Numbered from the stretch's first letter, positions 7,421 to 16,390 are shown. The stretch is DNA of 64,000 nt from Oleiagrimonas soli (GCF_000761445.1 NZ_KN196470.1:608149-672148), one strand, 5' to 3'. Translations and numbers: made by a program. Notes: generated by a model from the sequence alone, not told the origin.

Positions 7421-8218
7421 ATGTCCAATCCATGGAAACCCCGGCAGGTGATGAGTTACGCGGAAGTCGCGCGTGGCAAGCACATGAAGCTCGGCGTCCA
7501 GCCGATTCACCCGAGTTTCGGTCTCGCCAAGCTCACCGGACAGGAGCTGACGCAGCAGAAGGGGAAGCTGCGCAAGGTCGGACTGATGCCGGCCATGTCC
7601 GGTTACGACCATCTCAGCCTGATGCGCAAGCGGGGGCAGAGCAATCACGGATTCACCGATTTCATGGTCGATACCCGTCGCGCGCTGCATACGCTCGACA
7701 GCCAGCCGCAGGGCAAGTCGTTGCTGACCCAGCTCAATGCGGGTGAAAACAGGTCGCTGATCGACTTCCACTCCACGGTCATGATCGGCGACGCGCGCAT
7801 GCGCGAGGAAAAGAAGGGCAACACGGCCAAGCCGCAGGGCTTCCTGGGGTTCCGGGAGCGTCCGCTCAAGCACGAGTCGTTAGGTTTCGGCGAGGCGAGC
7901 ACCGTGCACTACAACCCGGATATCAAGCGGTCCGACGATGCGCGTCCGGCGTTCATCGGCCTCGGTCATGAACTGGTTCATGCGCTGCGCAATCAGAAGG
8001 GGCTGGCGGTCGATACCAACAACCTGGATCACATACCCAAGCGCAAGCAGTTGATGACCCAAATCGAGGAATTCGAGACGGTCGGCCTGCTGAAGGCGCC
8101 GCAGGGAATCACCGAGAACTCGCTGCGCAAGGAGCACGGCATCGCTCCGCGCACGCAGTATTCGGGCATGAAGCCGAGCGCGGGCCTGACCGCGTCGATC
8201 AACAAGCACAACAAATAG
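7421..8218 (+). CDS. Probable M91-family metallopeptidase, type III effector-like (NleD/HopH1/XopG type)
   Basis: This 265-residue protein carries a zinc-protease core: ARPAFIGLGHELVHALRN, giving the HExxH pair of histidines and catalytic Glu, followed about 35 residues later by EEFETVGL, which supplies the third ligand Glu in the M91 family, and then ITENSLRKEHGIAPRTQYSG, a tail typical of these proteases. Known M91 members (NleD, HopH1, XopG) are type III effectors that cleave host proteins. The N-terminus is polar and lacks a Sec signal peptide, as effectors do. GGAGG sits 7 nt before the ATG at 7421. No secretion apparatus, chaperone or PIP box is in the window, so delivery is unproven. 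Confidence 0.72.
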   Translation: MSNPWKPRQVMSYAEVARGKHMKLGVQPIHPSFGLAKLTGQELTQQKGKLRKVGLMPAMSGYDHLSLMRKRGQSNHGFTDFMVDTRRALHTLDSQPQGKSLLTQLNAGENRSLIDFHSTVMIGDARMREEKKGNTAKPQGFLGFRERPLKHESLGFGEASTVHYNPDIKRSDDARPAFIGLGHELVHALRNQKGLAVDTNNLDHIPKRKQLMTQIEEFETVGLLKAPQGITENSLRKEHGIAPRTQYSGMKPSAGLTASINKHNK

Positions 8219-8834
8219 CGGTCCCGCGTTCCGTGCCGGCGGCCAAGGTGCGCGCGACAGGATGTTCGCCGTTGGCGCGTGGACTGCTCTGGCGGTGCTG
8301 GCGCTTTGCGTGCTGATGAGCACGTCGCTCGGGTCATGATGCGGATGCCGCGTGAGGTCGAGACGGCGCGCGCATGATCCGCAGGTTTGCATGCTTTCTG
8401 TATGTGGAAGGTCCGCTCGTCCTGCGCTCGCTGCGGATGGCCGGTGCTCGTGTGTTCGTCCATTCGACCCAAGGTCATGAAGCCCTTCGGTTCGAGTCCG
8501 GTTGGCGTTCGGCGTGCAGCTAATGGGACCGGCTGTCTTGATCATGATGGTCGTCGACGCGGTGGCGTGGCGTGCGCGGACAGGGTTCGACAGGCACGTG
8601 AGAAAGCGCTCTCGCGGCGGCCGCGCGTCCGGTGAACCGATATCGCCAGCGTCATGGCGGGTCGCGGGATCGGGACATCCGCGCGTCCCCGGCGTTTCCC
8701 AACATCCCGATTGATCGATCCGCGCCCATCTGAGGTAGTCTGGTAGCGCCTCATGCGAGGGATGGGGCGTATGGATGACGGTACGGAGTGAGGGACAGGG
8801 TTTACGCTTTTGCTGTAATCAGGGGGAAGGGGAC
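8219..8834. other. Gene-poor region of about 600 bases
   Basis: No coding region on either strand is convincing. A 25-codon hydrophobic ORF at 8262-8339 has no ribosome-binding site. Low-complexity and short hairpins are present without clear function. The stretch may be the remains of genes lost next to the effector-like gene. Confidence 0.35.
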
Positions 8835-9590
8835 ATGAAATGGCATACATGCCTTGCGGTAATTGTCATGGGCGCTGCGATGCTGCAGGTGACTGCCGCG
8901 ACGGCGGCCCCGGCGGCGGATGACTTCGACGCGCTGGTCGTTCAGATCAAGAAGACGAGTGCGACGCCGCCGCAGTCGGCGTATTCGACCGAACTGCAGA
9001 AATCCGTGAATGCGGGGTCGATCCATCGCCTCGAACAGGCGTGCGCAAGCAAGCATGCCGGCGATGCGGTGGAGACGTTCACGCTGCTTGGTGTCATGCG
9101 TCTGGATGGCGCGTTGAAATCGCCGGATGCGTTGCCGGACAACGCTTTCACAAAGTGCATGGCGGACAGCATCGGCACGGTGAGCTTTCCGCTCCCGCCG
9201 GGCAACGGCAATGGTTGGCCCGTGGCGATCCAGTTCGACGGTAAGAGCGGTCGTGTGTTGTACATGGCTGGCGACAAGGCGCATGGCATGTACCTGCCGC
9301 GTCAGCGCACCGCGTCGGGACGGTCATGGGCATACACGCCGGTGCCGATCCTGCCGGCCAATCTGCGCAAGGCGTGCGAGATGAGCGTGTGGGTGACGGT
9401 CGGTGTCCATGGACGCGTGCAGGAAGTGGACAAGGACAATTCGACCTGCGTGCCGAAGGTGGACAAGGCGATCATGGAAGCCGCGCATCAGTGGCTTTAT
9501 GTCGATGCGAAGGGCTCGGCAGCGACCGAGCCGAGGGATCTGCGCATCTCGTTCGGCATCCGCAACAACCGGGTCTGGGTCAAGCTCTGA
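8835..9590 (+). CDS. Secreted protein with TonB-C-terminus-like domain
   Basis: This 251-residue exported protein has a signal peptide of about 25 residues (MKWHTCLAVIVMGAAML to TATA-APA). The middle has several cysteines that could form periplasmic disulfides. The last 75 residues, with MSVWVTVGVHGRVQEVDKD, a terminal helix and the final strand RISFGIRNNRVWV, resemble the beta-alpha-beta fold of TonB C-terminal domains. It lacks the membrane anchor and proline-rich arm of a true TonB. A GGGGGAAGGGG run precedes the ATG at 8835. Function is unknown. Confidence 0.7.
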   Translation: MKWHTCLAVIVMGAAMLQVTAATAAPAADDFDALVVQIKKTSATPPQSAYSTELQKSVNAGSIHRLEQACASKHAGDAVETFTLLGVMRLDGALKSPDALPDNAFTKCMADSIGTVSFPLPPGNGNGWPVAIQFDGKSGRVLYMAGDKAHGMYLPRQRTASGRSWAYTPVPILPANLRKACEMSVWVTVGVHGRVQEVDKDNSTCVPKVDKAIMEAAHQWLYVDAKGSAATEPRDLRISFGIRNNRVWVKL

Positions 9591-9956
9591 GGCGAGGCGC
9601 GATCGCGGTGCAGGAGGCCGGTCGCGCGCACCCGGGACAGGCCTGACCAGGATCGACATGATCTCGCGCGGCGCGATGCTGTGCGGGATCGTTGTCGTCA
9701 GCTTTCGGCGGACGGCGCGCCGTGGATGGCCCGCTGCGCAGCGAAGACGCGCTGTAGGGCGGGCGCGTGTACGAAATCCATGTGAGCCGCCTGCATGAAC
9801 GGCCTCGCTGTCGGTTAGGCCGCAGGGAAACCGCGCGCCGGGGAGCAGCACGCAACGCGCGCAGAGAGGATGGCCTGCGGGGTGGCGGACGGACGGGTCG
9901 CGGAAAAGCGTCCAGGCAAGCACGGTGCACCGCGCGCGCACGTCGGAGCGGTCGCG
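9591..9956. other. Spacer between convergent genes
   Basis: This 366-base GC-rich gap lies between two convergent hypothetical genes. A 46-codon ORF at 9658-9798 is possible, but its arginine-rich content looks like noise in high-GC DNA. No terminator with a T run is seen. Confidence 0.35.
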
Positions 9957-10748
9957 TCACTGCATGCCGTGCCCCGGCGGACGCGCCGTCAGATGCACGG
10001 CCGGGCCGTCGGGCGCGAGCCAGGAGTGCGGCTGCATCACGCAGTGGTGCTCGAAAATGGTCTTCGCCACGGCATCCATGTCGATGTGACGTTCGGCCTG
10101 CTGCTGCTTCGACATGGCGACGGCGGTGCCCGCTTCCACGCAGGCTGGATCGGCCACGCCGATGAGATGATGCTGGATGAGCCGCATTACGCCGGCCACG
10201 CCTTCGGTACGCGGGTCGCGCATCGCGAAGTGCGGCGCGCCGGGGACGGTGTCGTCGGGCAGGTAGGTGCGCTGCGCGCGTCGCTTTGCTTCGCGCAGCC
10301 CCTGCTGGAACGCGCGGCCGCCGGCGATGTAGCGCGGGACCTGATGCGATACCGGTCCCGACGCAGAACGCGATGTGGGCAGGTCGAGCCGAAGGACCGG
10401 CGCAGCAGCGTTCATCGCGCTGACATGTGTTGCTGCAGCGATGGCGTGCCGTGGAGATTCGGCGCGCCGTGTCGTGTGCAGCGAGGAGCGAGGCGTGGGC
10501 TGGCGAAGGCGTGCATGACGCGTCGATGTACGCGTATGGCGCGTGCGTCGGTCGAGGAAGATCAGAATCAGGCCGGCGTCGTCGGTCTCTGAGCGCGAAC
10601 GCGCGGTCGAGCCGGCCATGCGTGGGGTAGCCGGTGCGAGCAGGAGCAGGCCGAGCAGACCGTGCGCGAATACCACGCAGCCGAAGATGACAGCGCGGCG
10701 GAACGAGAAGTGGCGTTGCTGCCCGGCACGTGTTCTGCGTGCATCCAT
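9957..10748 (-). CDS. Hypothetical membrane-anchored protein
   Basis: This 263-residue protein has an N-terminal membrane helix (about 19-39, AVIFGCVVFAHG then a leucine run), a low-complexity Arg/Thr/His-rich linker (about 60-110) and a folded-looking C-terminal part (about 130-263). The latter contains LREAKRRAQRTYL, AGVMRLIQHHLIGVADP and MDAVAKTIFEHHC. I do not recognise a family. The overlapping opposite-strand frame is a shadow. CAGGAAG lies about 13 nt before the ATG. The gene sits just after tetR on the same strand, but a 182-base gap argues against a tight operon. Confidence 0.6.
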   Translation of the reverse strand: MDARRTRAGQQRHFSFRRAVIFGCVVFAHGLLGLLLLAPATPRMAGSTARSRSETDDAGLILIFLDRRTRHTRTSTRHARLRQPTPRSSLHTTRRAESPRHAIAAATHVSAMNAAAPVLRLDLPTSRSASGPVSHQVPRYIAGGRAFQQGLREAKRRAQRTYLPDDTVPGAPHFAMRDPRTEGVAGVMRLIQHHLIGVADPACVEAGTAVAMSKQQQAERHIDMDAVAKTIFEHHCVMQPHSWLAPDGPAVHLTARPPGHGMQ

Positions 10749-10930
10749 GAACCGGTGGCTTCCTGCGACAAAGGCGTCAGGAACACGGACCGCATCGCGG
10801 TGCCTGCAGTTCCTTTCGCGGCACGCAGCGATACGCCTGCGCGCACGCCCGGCCATCGATGGCGGTGGTGTTTCGTGCGCCGGTTCATCGTGTCTTGCGC
10901 GGACGGGAATACGTCTTCCGCTGTCGTGGC

Positions 10931-11575
10931 TCAGCGTTTCGTCGCGGCTCGGCGCTTCGGACGGTGCGCTTGCAGGTAGGCGGTGGCCAGCAGCACGAGC
11001 TGGGTTTCGAGCTCGGTTTCGAACCCGCGTGGCGCGCGACCTTCGAGCACGTTGCGCACGGGGCCGGTGAGCGCGTTGAGCGTGATGCTGGCGACCACGG
11101 TCGCATCGTCGAAGCGTGCATCGGTGGCGCTGCTCAGCATCGCCGCGATGGCCGCCGTCATGCGTGCGTGCATGCGCATGACCAGTGCGGGACCGCCGCG
11201 TTCGGCGGCGACGGCGTACAGCGCCCGGGATTCCCCGGGGTTGCGCAACTTCTCGGCCAGGAAGGCGACGACCAGCCCGCGAGCCATCTCGGCGACGGGT
11301 CGCTGGCGGTGCGTCGCGCAGGCCTGCTCGACGACCTCGGCGACGTGTTCGAGGTGGCGGGCGAGCACGGCCGCGAGCAGGGCATCGCGGTTCGGGTAGT
11401 ACTGGTACAGCGTGCCGACCGAAGCGCCGGCGCGCTCGGCGATGCGCGTGGTCGTGCAGCGGCGCAGGCCTTCGCGCGTCAAAACCTGAATCGCGGCGGT
11501 GTGCAGCGCCTCGACCGTGGCGGTCGAACGGTCCTGAGCCGGCTGTTTGCGAGGCTTGAGGGCGGCTTTCTGCAT
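10931..11575 (-). CDS. TetR/AcrR family transcriptional regulator
   Basis: This 214-residue repressor-type protein has a classic N-terminal helix-turn-helix (RIAERAGASVGTLYQYYPNRDALL, about residues 45-68) and a helical ligand-binding C-terminus. An upstream ATG at 11608 would add 11 residues, but it has no proper spacing to a ribosome-binding site and would begin within the putative operator. The gene is divergent from the aldo/keto reductase at 11653, and the palindrome at 11601-11614 lies between them. It probably represses itself and that reductase. Confidence 0.88.
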   Translation of the reverse strand: MQKAALKPRKQPAQDRSTATVEALHTAAIQVLTREGLRRCTTTRIAERAGASVGTLYQYYPNRDALLAAVLARHLEHVAEVVEQACATHRQRPVAEMARGLVVAFLAEKLRNPGESRALYAVAAERGGPALVMRMHARMTAAIAAMLSSATDARFDDATVVASITLNALTGPVRNVLEGRAPRGFETELETQLVLLATAYLQAHRPKRRAATKR

Positions 11576-11600
11576 GCGGGTGGAATGCGAATTCAAAAAC

Positions 11601-11614
11601 TGAAGCATCCTTCA
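11601..11614. promoter_or_regulatory. Operator-like palindrome in divergent tetR/pdxI promoter
   Basis: TGAAGCATCCTTCA is an inverted repeat of TGAAG around four bases. It lies inside the spacer of a plausible rightward promoter (TTCAAA, 17 bases, TACAGT) and overlaps a leftward TATGAA -10. A TetR dimer bound here would block both promoters. Confidence 0.5.
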
Positions 11615-11652
11615 TACAGTGGTGGAACGCAAACAGGCAAGAAGGAGAGCGC

Positions 11653-12519
11653 ATGCATTCCATCGAACGAAGCGAGACCTACGCGCTCGGCGCGCAGCGC
11701 GTGAAGCGCATCGGCTACGGCGCCATGCAGCTGGCGGGCCCCGGCGTGTTCGGACCGCCGAAGGATCGCGATGCGGCGCTGGCGGTGCTGCGCGCGGCGA
11801 TCGAGGCCGGCGTCGATCACATCGACACCAGCGACTTCTACGGGCCGCACGTCACCAATCAGCTGATCCGCGAGGCGTTGCACCCGTATCCGGAGAACCT
11901 GACGCTGGTCACCAAGATCGGCGCGCGCCGCGGCGAGGATGCGTCCTGGCAGCCGGCGTTCTCGCGCGAGGCGCTGACGCAGGCGGTGCACGACAACCTG
12001 CGCAACCTCGGCGTCGACGCGCTGGACGTGGTCAACCTGCGCATCATGTTCGACACGCACGGTCCTGCCGAGGGCTCGATCGAGGAACCCTTGCAGGTGC
12101 TGATCGAACTGCACCAGCAGGGGCTGGTGCGGCATATCGGCCTCAGCAACGTGACCGCGACGCAGGTGGCCGAAGCGCGCACGCTGACCGAGATCGTCTG
12201 CGTGCAAAACCACTACAACATCGCGCACCGCGAGGACGATGCGCTGGTCGACGCACTGGCGGCGCAAGGCATCGCGTACGTACCGTTCTTCCCGCTGGGC
12301 GGTTTCTCGCCGCTGCAGTCCGCCGCGTTGTCGCAGGTGGCCGAAGAGCTCGGCGCCACGCCGCGACAGGTGGCGCTGGCCTGGCTGCTGCAGCGCGCGC
12401 CGAACATCCTGCTGATTCCGGGGACGTCCTCCGTCGCGCATCTGCACGAGAACCTCGCCGCGGCCGATCTCGAGCTGCCGGCCGAGGCGCTCGAAAAGCT
12501 GGAACGCGTGGCGGCCTAG
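11653..12519 (+). CDS. pdxI: Aldo/keto reductase, PdxI (YdbC) type
   Basis: This 288-residue NADPH-dependent reductase is close in sequence to E. coli PdxI, which reduces pyridoxal to pyridoxine. The whole length matches that subgroup: RIGYGAMQLAGPGVFGPP at 18-35, HIDTSDFYGPHVTNQ with the catalytic Asp and Tyr, VTKIGARRGEDASW with the catalytic Lys, VRHIGLSN, YVPFFPLGGF and LLIPGTSSVAHL in the cofactor site. It is divergent from a TetR regulator that likely controls it in response to some aldehyde or electrophile. The true substrate here is not shown by sequence. Confidence 0.88.
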   Translation: MHSIERSETYALGAQRVKRIGYGAMQLAGPGVFGPPKDRDAALAVLRAAIEAGVDHIDTSDFYGPHVTNQLIREALHPYPENLTLVTKIGARRGEDASWQPAFSREALTQAVHDNLRNLGVDALDVVNLRIMFDTHGPAEGSIEEPLQVLIELHQQGLVRHIGLSNVTATQVAEARTLTEIVCVQNHYNIAHREDDALVDALAAQGIAYVPFFPLGGFSPLQSAALSQVAEELGATPRQVALAWLLQRAPNILLIPGTSSVAHLHENLAAADLELPAEALEKLERVAA

Positions 12520-12732
12520 CAGCAGTGTGCGATGCGTGACGCGATGCAGCCTGTTGCTTGAACGGGCTGCATCGGCGTTCCGTGTGCCGTGCGTCTTCAT
12601 GCTCGCCGGTGAAGCGCGCGCGCCCGCAAAAACGCCTATGAACGGCCGCCCGGTGTCGGAAATCCATGCATGATGGTGCAGATGCGTGCCGCGTATCCGC
12701 GGCGCTGGACCATGTCGACACGGAGAAGGGCG

Positions 12733-13695
12733 ATGAAGTTTGGATGGATGCTCGTGGCGGTGCTGCTGACGGTCAGTACCTGGGCTCAGGCGCGGGGGAC
12801 CACGGTGTGGCAGCCCGCGCCGGGGCATGCCCAGATGCCGCTGTGGCCCGGCAAGGCGCCGGACCTGAAGCCGGTGCCGGGGCCGGAGAAGATGACCGTG
12901 AGCAAGGGCACCATCGGCGGCAAGTCGGTGCAGGCCGTGACCAACGTGACGCGCCCGACGATGACGGTCTACGCCCCGAAGGGCCACAACTCGGGCGCCG
13001 CGGTGGTGGTGTTTCCGGGCGGCGGCTTCGAGATCCTGGCGATGGACCTGGAAGGCACCGAGGCCTGCGACTGGGTGACGTCGATTGGCGCGACGTGCGT
13101 GCTGCTGAAGTACCGCGTGCCGAGCATTCCCTACCGCTGGCGCTGCAACTGCCGGCCGCACAATCTGGAGCTTTCGGTACCGTCGCTGCAGGATGCGCAG
13201 CGCGCCTTGCGATTGGTGCGGGCGCATGCCAAGGCCTGGCGCATCGATCCGCACAAGGTCGGCGTGATGGGCTTCTCGGCCGGCGGGTTCCTGGTCGCCG
13301 AGGTCAGCACCCAGTTCGCGCGACGCACGTACGCGCCGGTCGATGCGGCCGACAAGCTCAGCGACCGCCCGGACTTCGCCCTGGGCATCTATCCCGGTCA
13401 CCTGACCGCGCACGGCGACACGCTCAATCCGAACGTGCCGGTATCCAAGCGCACGCCGCCGACGTTCCTGGTGCAGGCCGAGGACGATTACGTCGACGGC
13501 GTCGATCAGTCGCTGGTGTATTACACGGCGCTGGCGAAGGCTCACGTGCCTGCCGAAATGCATCTGTACGCGCACGGCGGGCATGCCTTCGGTCTTCGGC
13601 GCACCAAGCAGCCCATCACCGGCTGGCCGACTTTGGCCGCGGCCTGGCTGCGCTCGATCGGCATGATCGGGCCGGAGGCCGGATCGACTCGCTGA
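12733..13695 (+). CDS. Exported alpha/beta hydrolase (acetylxylan esterase-like)
   Basis: This 320-residue secreted hydrolase has a signal peptide ending near WAQA. The alpha/beta hydrolase fold is marked by VVFPGGGFEILA (oxyanion hole), VGVMGFSAGGFL (nucleophile Ser in GFSAG), QAEDDYVDGVD (acid) and YAHGGHAFGL (His). The overall pattern matches the BD-FAE/acetyl-esterase group that deacylates carbohydrates or small esters. Start 12733 is chosen because GGAGAAGGGCG precedes it and it gives a clean signal peptide; the frame is open up to 12670. The exact substrate is unknown. Confidence 0.82.
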   Translation: MKFGWMLVAVLLTVSTWAQARGTTVWQPAPGHAQMPLWPGKAPDLKPVPGPEKMTVSKGTIGGKSVQAVTNVTRPTMTVYAPKGHNSGAAVVVFPGGGFEILAMDLEGTEACDWVTSIGATCVLLKYRVPSIPYRWRCNCRPHNLELSVPSLQDAQRALRLVRAHAKAWRIDPHKVGVMGFSAGGFLVAEVSTQFARRTYAPVDAADKLSDRPDFALGIYPGHLTAHGDTLNPNVPVSKRTPPTFLVQAEDDYVDGVDQSLVYYTALAKAHVPAEMHLYAHGGHAFGLRRTKQPITGWPTLAAAWLRSIGMIGPEAGSTR

Positions 13696-13777
13696 GTGGA
13701 TCGGGCGCGCCGCGGGCGGCCTGACGCGCACGCGTCGAGAGGCGCGCGCCGACGCCGCGCTTGCGCCTAGGGGGCGC

Positions 13778-14134
13778 ATGGACAAGGGCATGTTCTGGGC
13801 CGTGCTGGCCGCGTTGCTGGTGTTTTCGCTGATCGTGGCCACGGTCGGCGGCGTGCGCGATGCGATCGTGGGTTACGTGATGCAGACGTCGCTGCAGCAT
13901 GCCCAGCGCGACATGGCTGCGGCGGCCGTTCGCCAGCGCGCCGAGGCCGCGCGGCAACGCGCGCAGGAGGCGGCACGTCAGCGCGAGGCGTTGCAAGCTC
14001 GAACTCTCGCGCCCGATCAGCAGTGCGTGTCCGGCACCGTGGTCACGGTGCGTTCGAACGATGCGAGTCAGCTGATCCGCGGCGGCGCGCCCGTGCGTTG
14101 CTCGGGCCGTCTGGCGGAGGTGCCGCTGCGCTGA
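13778..14134 (+). CDS. Small membrane-anchored coiled-coil protein
   Basis: This 118-residue protein has one N-terminal membrane helix (about 5-26), a charged coiled coil of Arg, Gln, Glu and Ala (about 43-75) and a short C-terminal domain with two cysteines and ASQLIRGGAPVRC. GGGGCGC precedes the ATG. I do not recognise a family. It follows the hydrolase by 82 bases and may share its transcript. Confidence 0.6.
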   Translation: MDKGMFWAVLAALLVFSLIVATVGGVRDAIVGYVMQTSLQHAQRDMAAAAVRQRAEAARQRAQEAARQREALQARTLAPDQQCVSGTVVTVRSNDASQLIRGGAPVRCSGRLAEVPLR

Positions 14135-14201
14135 CGCGCAACAAGCCGGCTAGTCGGACGCGCGCTGCGACGCGCGCGCCCGACGTCATGACCCTGTCGC
14201 T

Positions 14202-15098
14202 TCAGTCGGCGGGCAGTTCCAGCAGCGCGAGGTCGGCCAGCATGCCCGGTCCGGACGGATGCCAGTTCAGCGCTTCGCGCGTCAGTACGCTCGACGCGGC
14301 CAGGTCGAGACCGGCGAAACCGGCGAGCCAGCCGAAATGTTCGGCGGCCTCCTCTTGCGTGATCGAGCGGACGGGAAGGTCCAGACGCGGACCGACGATG
14401 TCGGCCATCGCGCGCATCGATACGCCTTCCTCGGCGACCGCGTGATAGCGCGCGCCCGGCTGCGCGTGTTCCAGCGCCAACCGGTACAGGCGGGCGACGT
14501 CCGACACGTGCGCGGCCGGCCAGCGTTGGCTGCCGTCGCCGACATAGGCGAACACGCCCTTTTGCCGGGCGACCTCGATGGCGTAGGTCATCAGGCCCTG
14601 GTGCCTGGTGTCGTGCACCTGCGGCAGGCGCATGATGCTCGCGTTGACGCCGCGTTCGACTAGTGTGGTGGCGGCTTCCTCCGACGCCGCGCGCGGCACC
14701 GTGCCGGCGTCGACGGGATCGTCGCGTTCCGTGGCCGGCTTTCCATCCGCGTTGCGGGCCATGCCGGTGCCGGAAGTCACGATCAGCGGACGCTTGGAGC
14801 CGATCAGCGTCTCGCCCAGCGTGGCGATGACGCGACGGTCGTCCTCGCAGTTGGCGACGTAGCGCGAGAAATCATGGTTGAAGGCGAGGTGGACGACGGC
14901 ATCGGTGTCGCTGGCGCCGGCGCGCAGGCTGTCCAGGTCTTCCAGTGTGCCGGGATGCACTTCGGCGCCGGCTTCGCGCAGGGCTGGAGCCTTGGCTTCG
15001 GAGCGGCACAGGCCGAGGACCTGATGGCCGGCCGCGATCAGTTCCTTAACCAGGGCCGAGCCGATGAATCCGGTCGCGCCGGTGACGAAAACACGCAT
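14202..15098 (-). CDS. NAD(P)-dependent epimerase/dehydratase-like SDR oxidoreductase
   Basis: This 298-residue protein is an extended short-chain dehydrogenase-type protein. MRVFVTGATGFIGSALV is the Rossmann glycine motif. VVHLAFNHDF replaces the usual HLAA loop, and the catalytic Tyr of YxxxK is not evident near SEEAATTLVERG, so the enzyme may be an atypical member. This pattern is common among proteins annotated as SDR family oxidoreductases regulated by a divergent MmyB-type regulator. Start 15098 opens directly on the dinucleotide-binding strand. Substrate unknown. Confidence 0.85.
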   Translation of the reverse strand: MRVFVTGATGFIGSALVKELIAAGHQVLGLCRSEAKAPALREAGAEVHPGTLEDLDSLRAGASDTDAVVHLAFNHDFSRYVANCEDDRRVIATLGETLIGSKRPLIVTSGTGMARNADGKPATERDDPVDAGTVPRAASEEAATTLVERGVNASIMRLPQVHDTRHQGLMTYAIEVARQKGVFAYVGDGSQRWPAAHVSDVARLYRLALEHAQPGARYHAVAEEGVSMRAMADIVGPRLDLPVRSITQEEAAEHFGWLAGFAGLDLAASSVLTREALNWHPSGPGMLADLALLELPAD

Positions 15099-15152
15099 GG
15101 TTCGTACTCCGTGGTGGGGATGCGCTACTATCGACGCTTGCATTTATCCGGG

Positions 15153-15168
15153 TAAAGTCGTGACTTTA
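15153..15168. promoter_or_regulatory. Operator-like inverted repeat between SDR gene and MmyB regulator
   Basis: TAAAGTCGTGACTTTA is a 16-base inverted repeat with only the central pair unmatched, located 34 bases before the regulator start and 55 bases before the SDR start. It is the obvious candidate binding site for the divergently encoded helix-turn-helix regulator. Confidence 0.55.
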
Positions 15169-15201
15169 TAAGGGTATAGCGAGTAACAGGATGCGGCGGG
15201 C

Positions 15202-16044
15202 ATGACACGCGAAAACCGTCTGGGCGCTTACCTGCGCGACCGTCGGGGCAAGCTCGATCCGGCGGCGTTCGGCTTTTCCGCGACGCGCCGGCGCACGCCG
15301 GGCCTGCGCCGCGAGGAAGTGGCGCAGCGCGCCAACATCAGCACGACCTGGTACACGTGGCTCGAGCAGGGGCGCGGTGGTGCGCCGTCGGCCGACGTGC
15401 TCGATCGCCTCGCGCATGCGCTGATGCTGACCGATGTGGAACGCGAACACCTGTTCCTGCTCGGTCTGGGTCGTCCGCCCGAGGTGCGCTACCGCGTCAG
15501 CGAAGGCGTGACGCCGCGGCTGCAGCGCGTGCTTGACGCGCTGGAACCGTGTCCGGCGATCATGCGCACGGCGACCTGGGATGTGGTGGCGTGGAACCGG
15601 GCATCGTCGGTCATGCTGATCGATTACGGATCGCTGCCGCCGGAGCGGCGCAACATCCTGATGTACATCTTTCTCGACCCGCGCGCCCGCGCCGCCCAGT
15701 ACGACTGGGAGAGCGTGGCGCGTTTCGTGGTCGGCGCCTTCCGCGTGGATGCGGCGCGCGCCGGCGCCGACGAGGCGGTCAAGCCGCTGGTCGAGGAACT
15801 GTGTCGCTGCAGCCCGGAGTTCGAGGCGATGTGGCACGACAACGACGTGCGCACGCACGGCGAGGGCGTCAAGCACATCAAGCACCCGGAGCTGGGGCCG
15901 CTCTCATTTGAGTACTCGGCGTTCGCGGTCGACGGCCGACCGGACCTGAGCATGGTGGTCTACAACCCGGTGCGCGCCGAGGGCCGCGAGTGGGTCGCAT
16001 CGCGCCTGGACACGCCGTCGTCCACGGTCGACACGGACGGCTAG
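15202..16044 (+). CDS. Helix-turn-helix regulator with MmyB-like ligand-binding domain
   Basis: This 280-residue regulator has an XRE-type HTH at about 30-85 (RRTPGLRREEVAQRANIS, TWYTWLEQGR, SADVLDRLAHAL) and then the MmyB-like PAS-fold domain, which starts around AWNRASSVMLIDY and has RNILMYIFLDP, RCSPEFEAMWHDNDV and KHIKHPELG. Proteins of this type commonly regulate an adjacent divergent SDR or oxidoreductase gene, as here, probably in response to a small lipid-like ligand. The TGACTTTATA region precedes it. Confidence 0.9.
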   Translation: MTRENRLGAYLRDRRGKLDPAAFGFSATRRRTPGLRREEVAQRANISTTWYTWLEQGRGGAPSADVLDRLAHALMLTDVEREHLFLLGLGRPPEVRYRVSEGVTPRLQRVLDALEPCPAIMRTATWDVVAWNRASSVMLIDYGSLPPERRNILMYIFLDPRARAAQYDWESVARFVVGAFRVDAARAGADEAVKPLVEELCRCSPEFEAMWHDNDVRTHGEGVKHIKHPELGPLSFEYSAFAVDGRPDLSMVVYNPVRAEGREWVASRLDTPSSTVDTDG

Positions 16045-16103
16045 CGCCGTGGCATCGCACATCGAAGCCTGCCAGCGCGCGGCGTGGCGGAAGCACGCGC
16101 GGA

Positions 16104-16390
16104 TCATGCGACTGGCAGGGATGCGGCTGACGCGTCGTCGTCCGCTGGTGGCAGCGGTGTTCGCGCGAAGTGCGTTGGCGGCTGCCCGACATGGCGGGTG
16201 AACGCCACGCTGAAGGTGCTCGCCGAGCTGTAGCCCGCGCGCTCGGCGATGCGCGCGATGCCTTCTTCGCCGCGACGCAACCAGTGCTTGGCCAGCGCCA
16301 TGCGCCCTCATCGGCGTGACACCGCGCAGGACGGCAAGCGCGGATCGGACAGGGTGCGAAGTGGTCGCTATGCTCGTGACATGTGTCGTT
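16104..16390 (-). pseudogene. Decayed AraC-family regulator remnant
   Basis: Only the last HTH of an AraC regulator survives: MALAKHWLRRGEEGIARIAERAGYS and FSVAFTRHVGQPPTHFAR in one frame up to 16301. An in-frame TGA lies three codons upstream of MALA. Continuing upstream in another frame one reads RGVTPMR, the segment that normally precedes RYLTRWRMALA, so a small deletion and frameshift separate them. DPRL further upstream suggests a second deletion. The N-terminal cupin part is gone. Confidence 0.65.

Noticed and set aside
8262..8339. 25-codon hydrophobic ORF in the gap after the M91-like gene
   Set aside because: No ribosome-binding site and no conserved feature; the length is within chance.
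9870..10592. 240-codon plus-strand frame
   Set aside because: It lies opposite a better minus-strand gene with a clear membrane helix, and its translation is Arg/Gly/His-rich shadow sequence.
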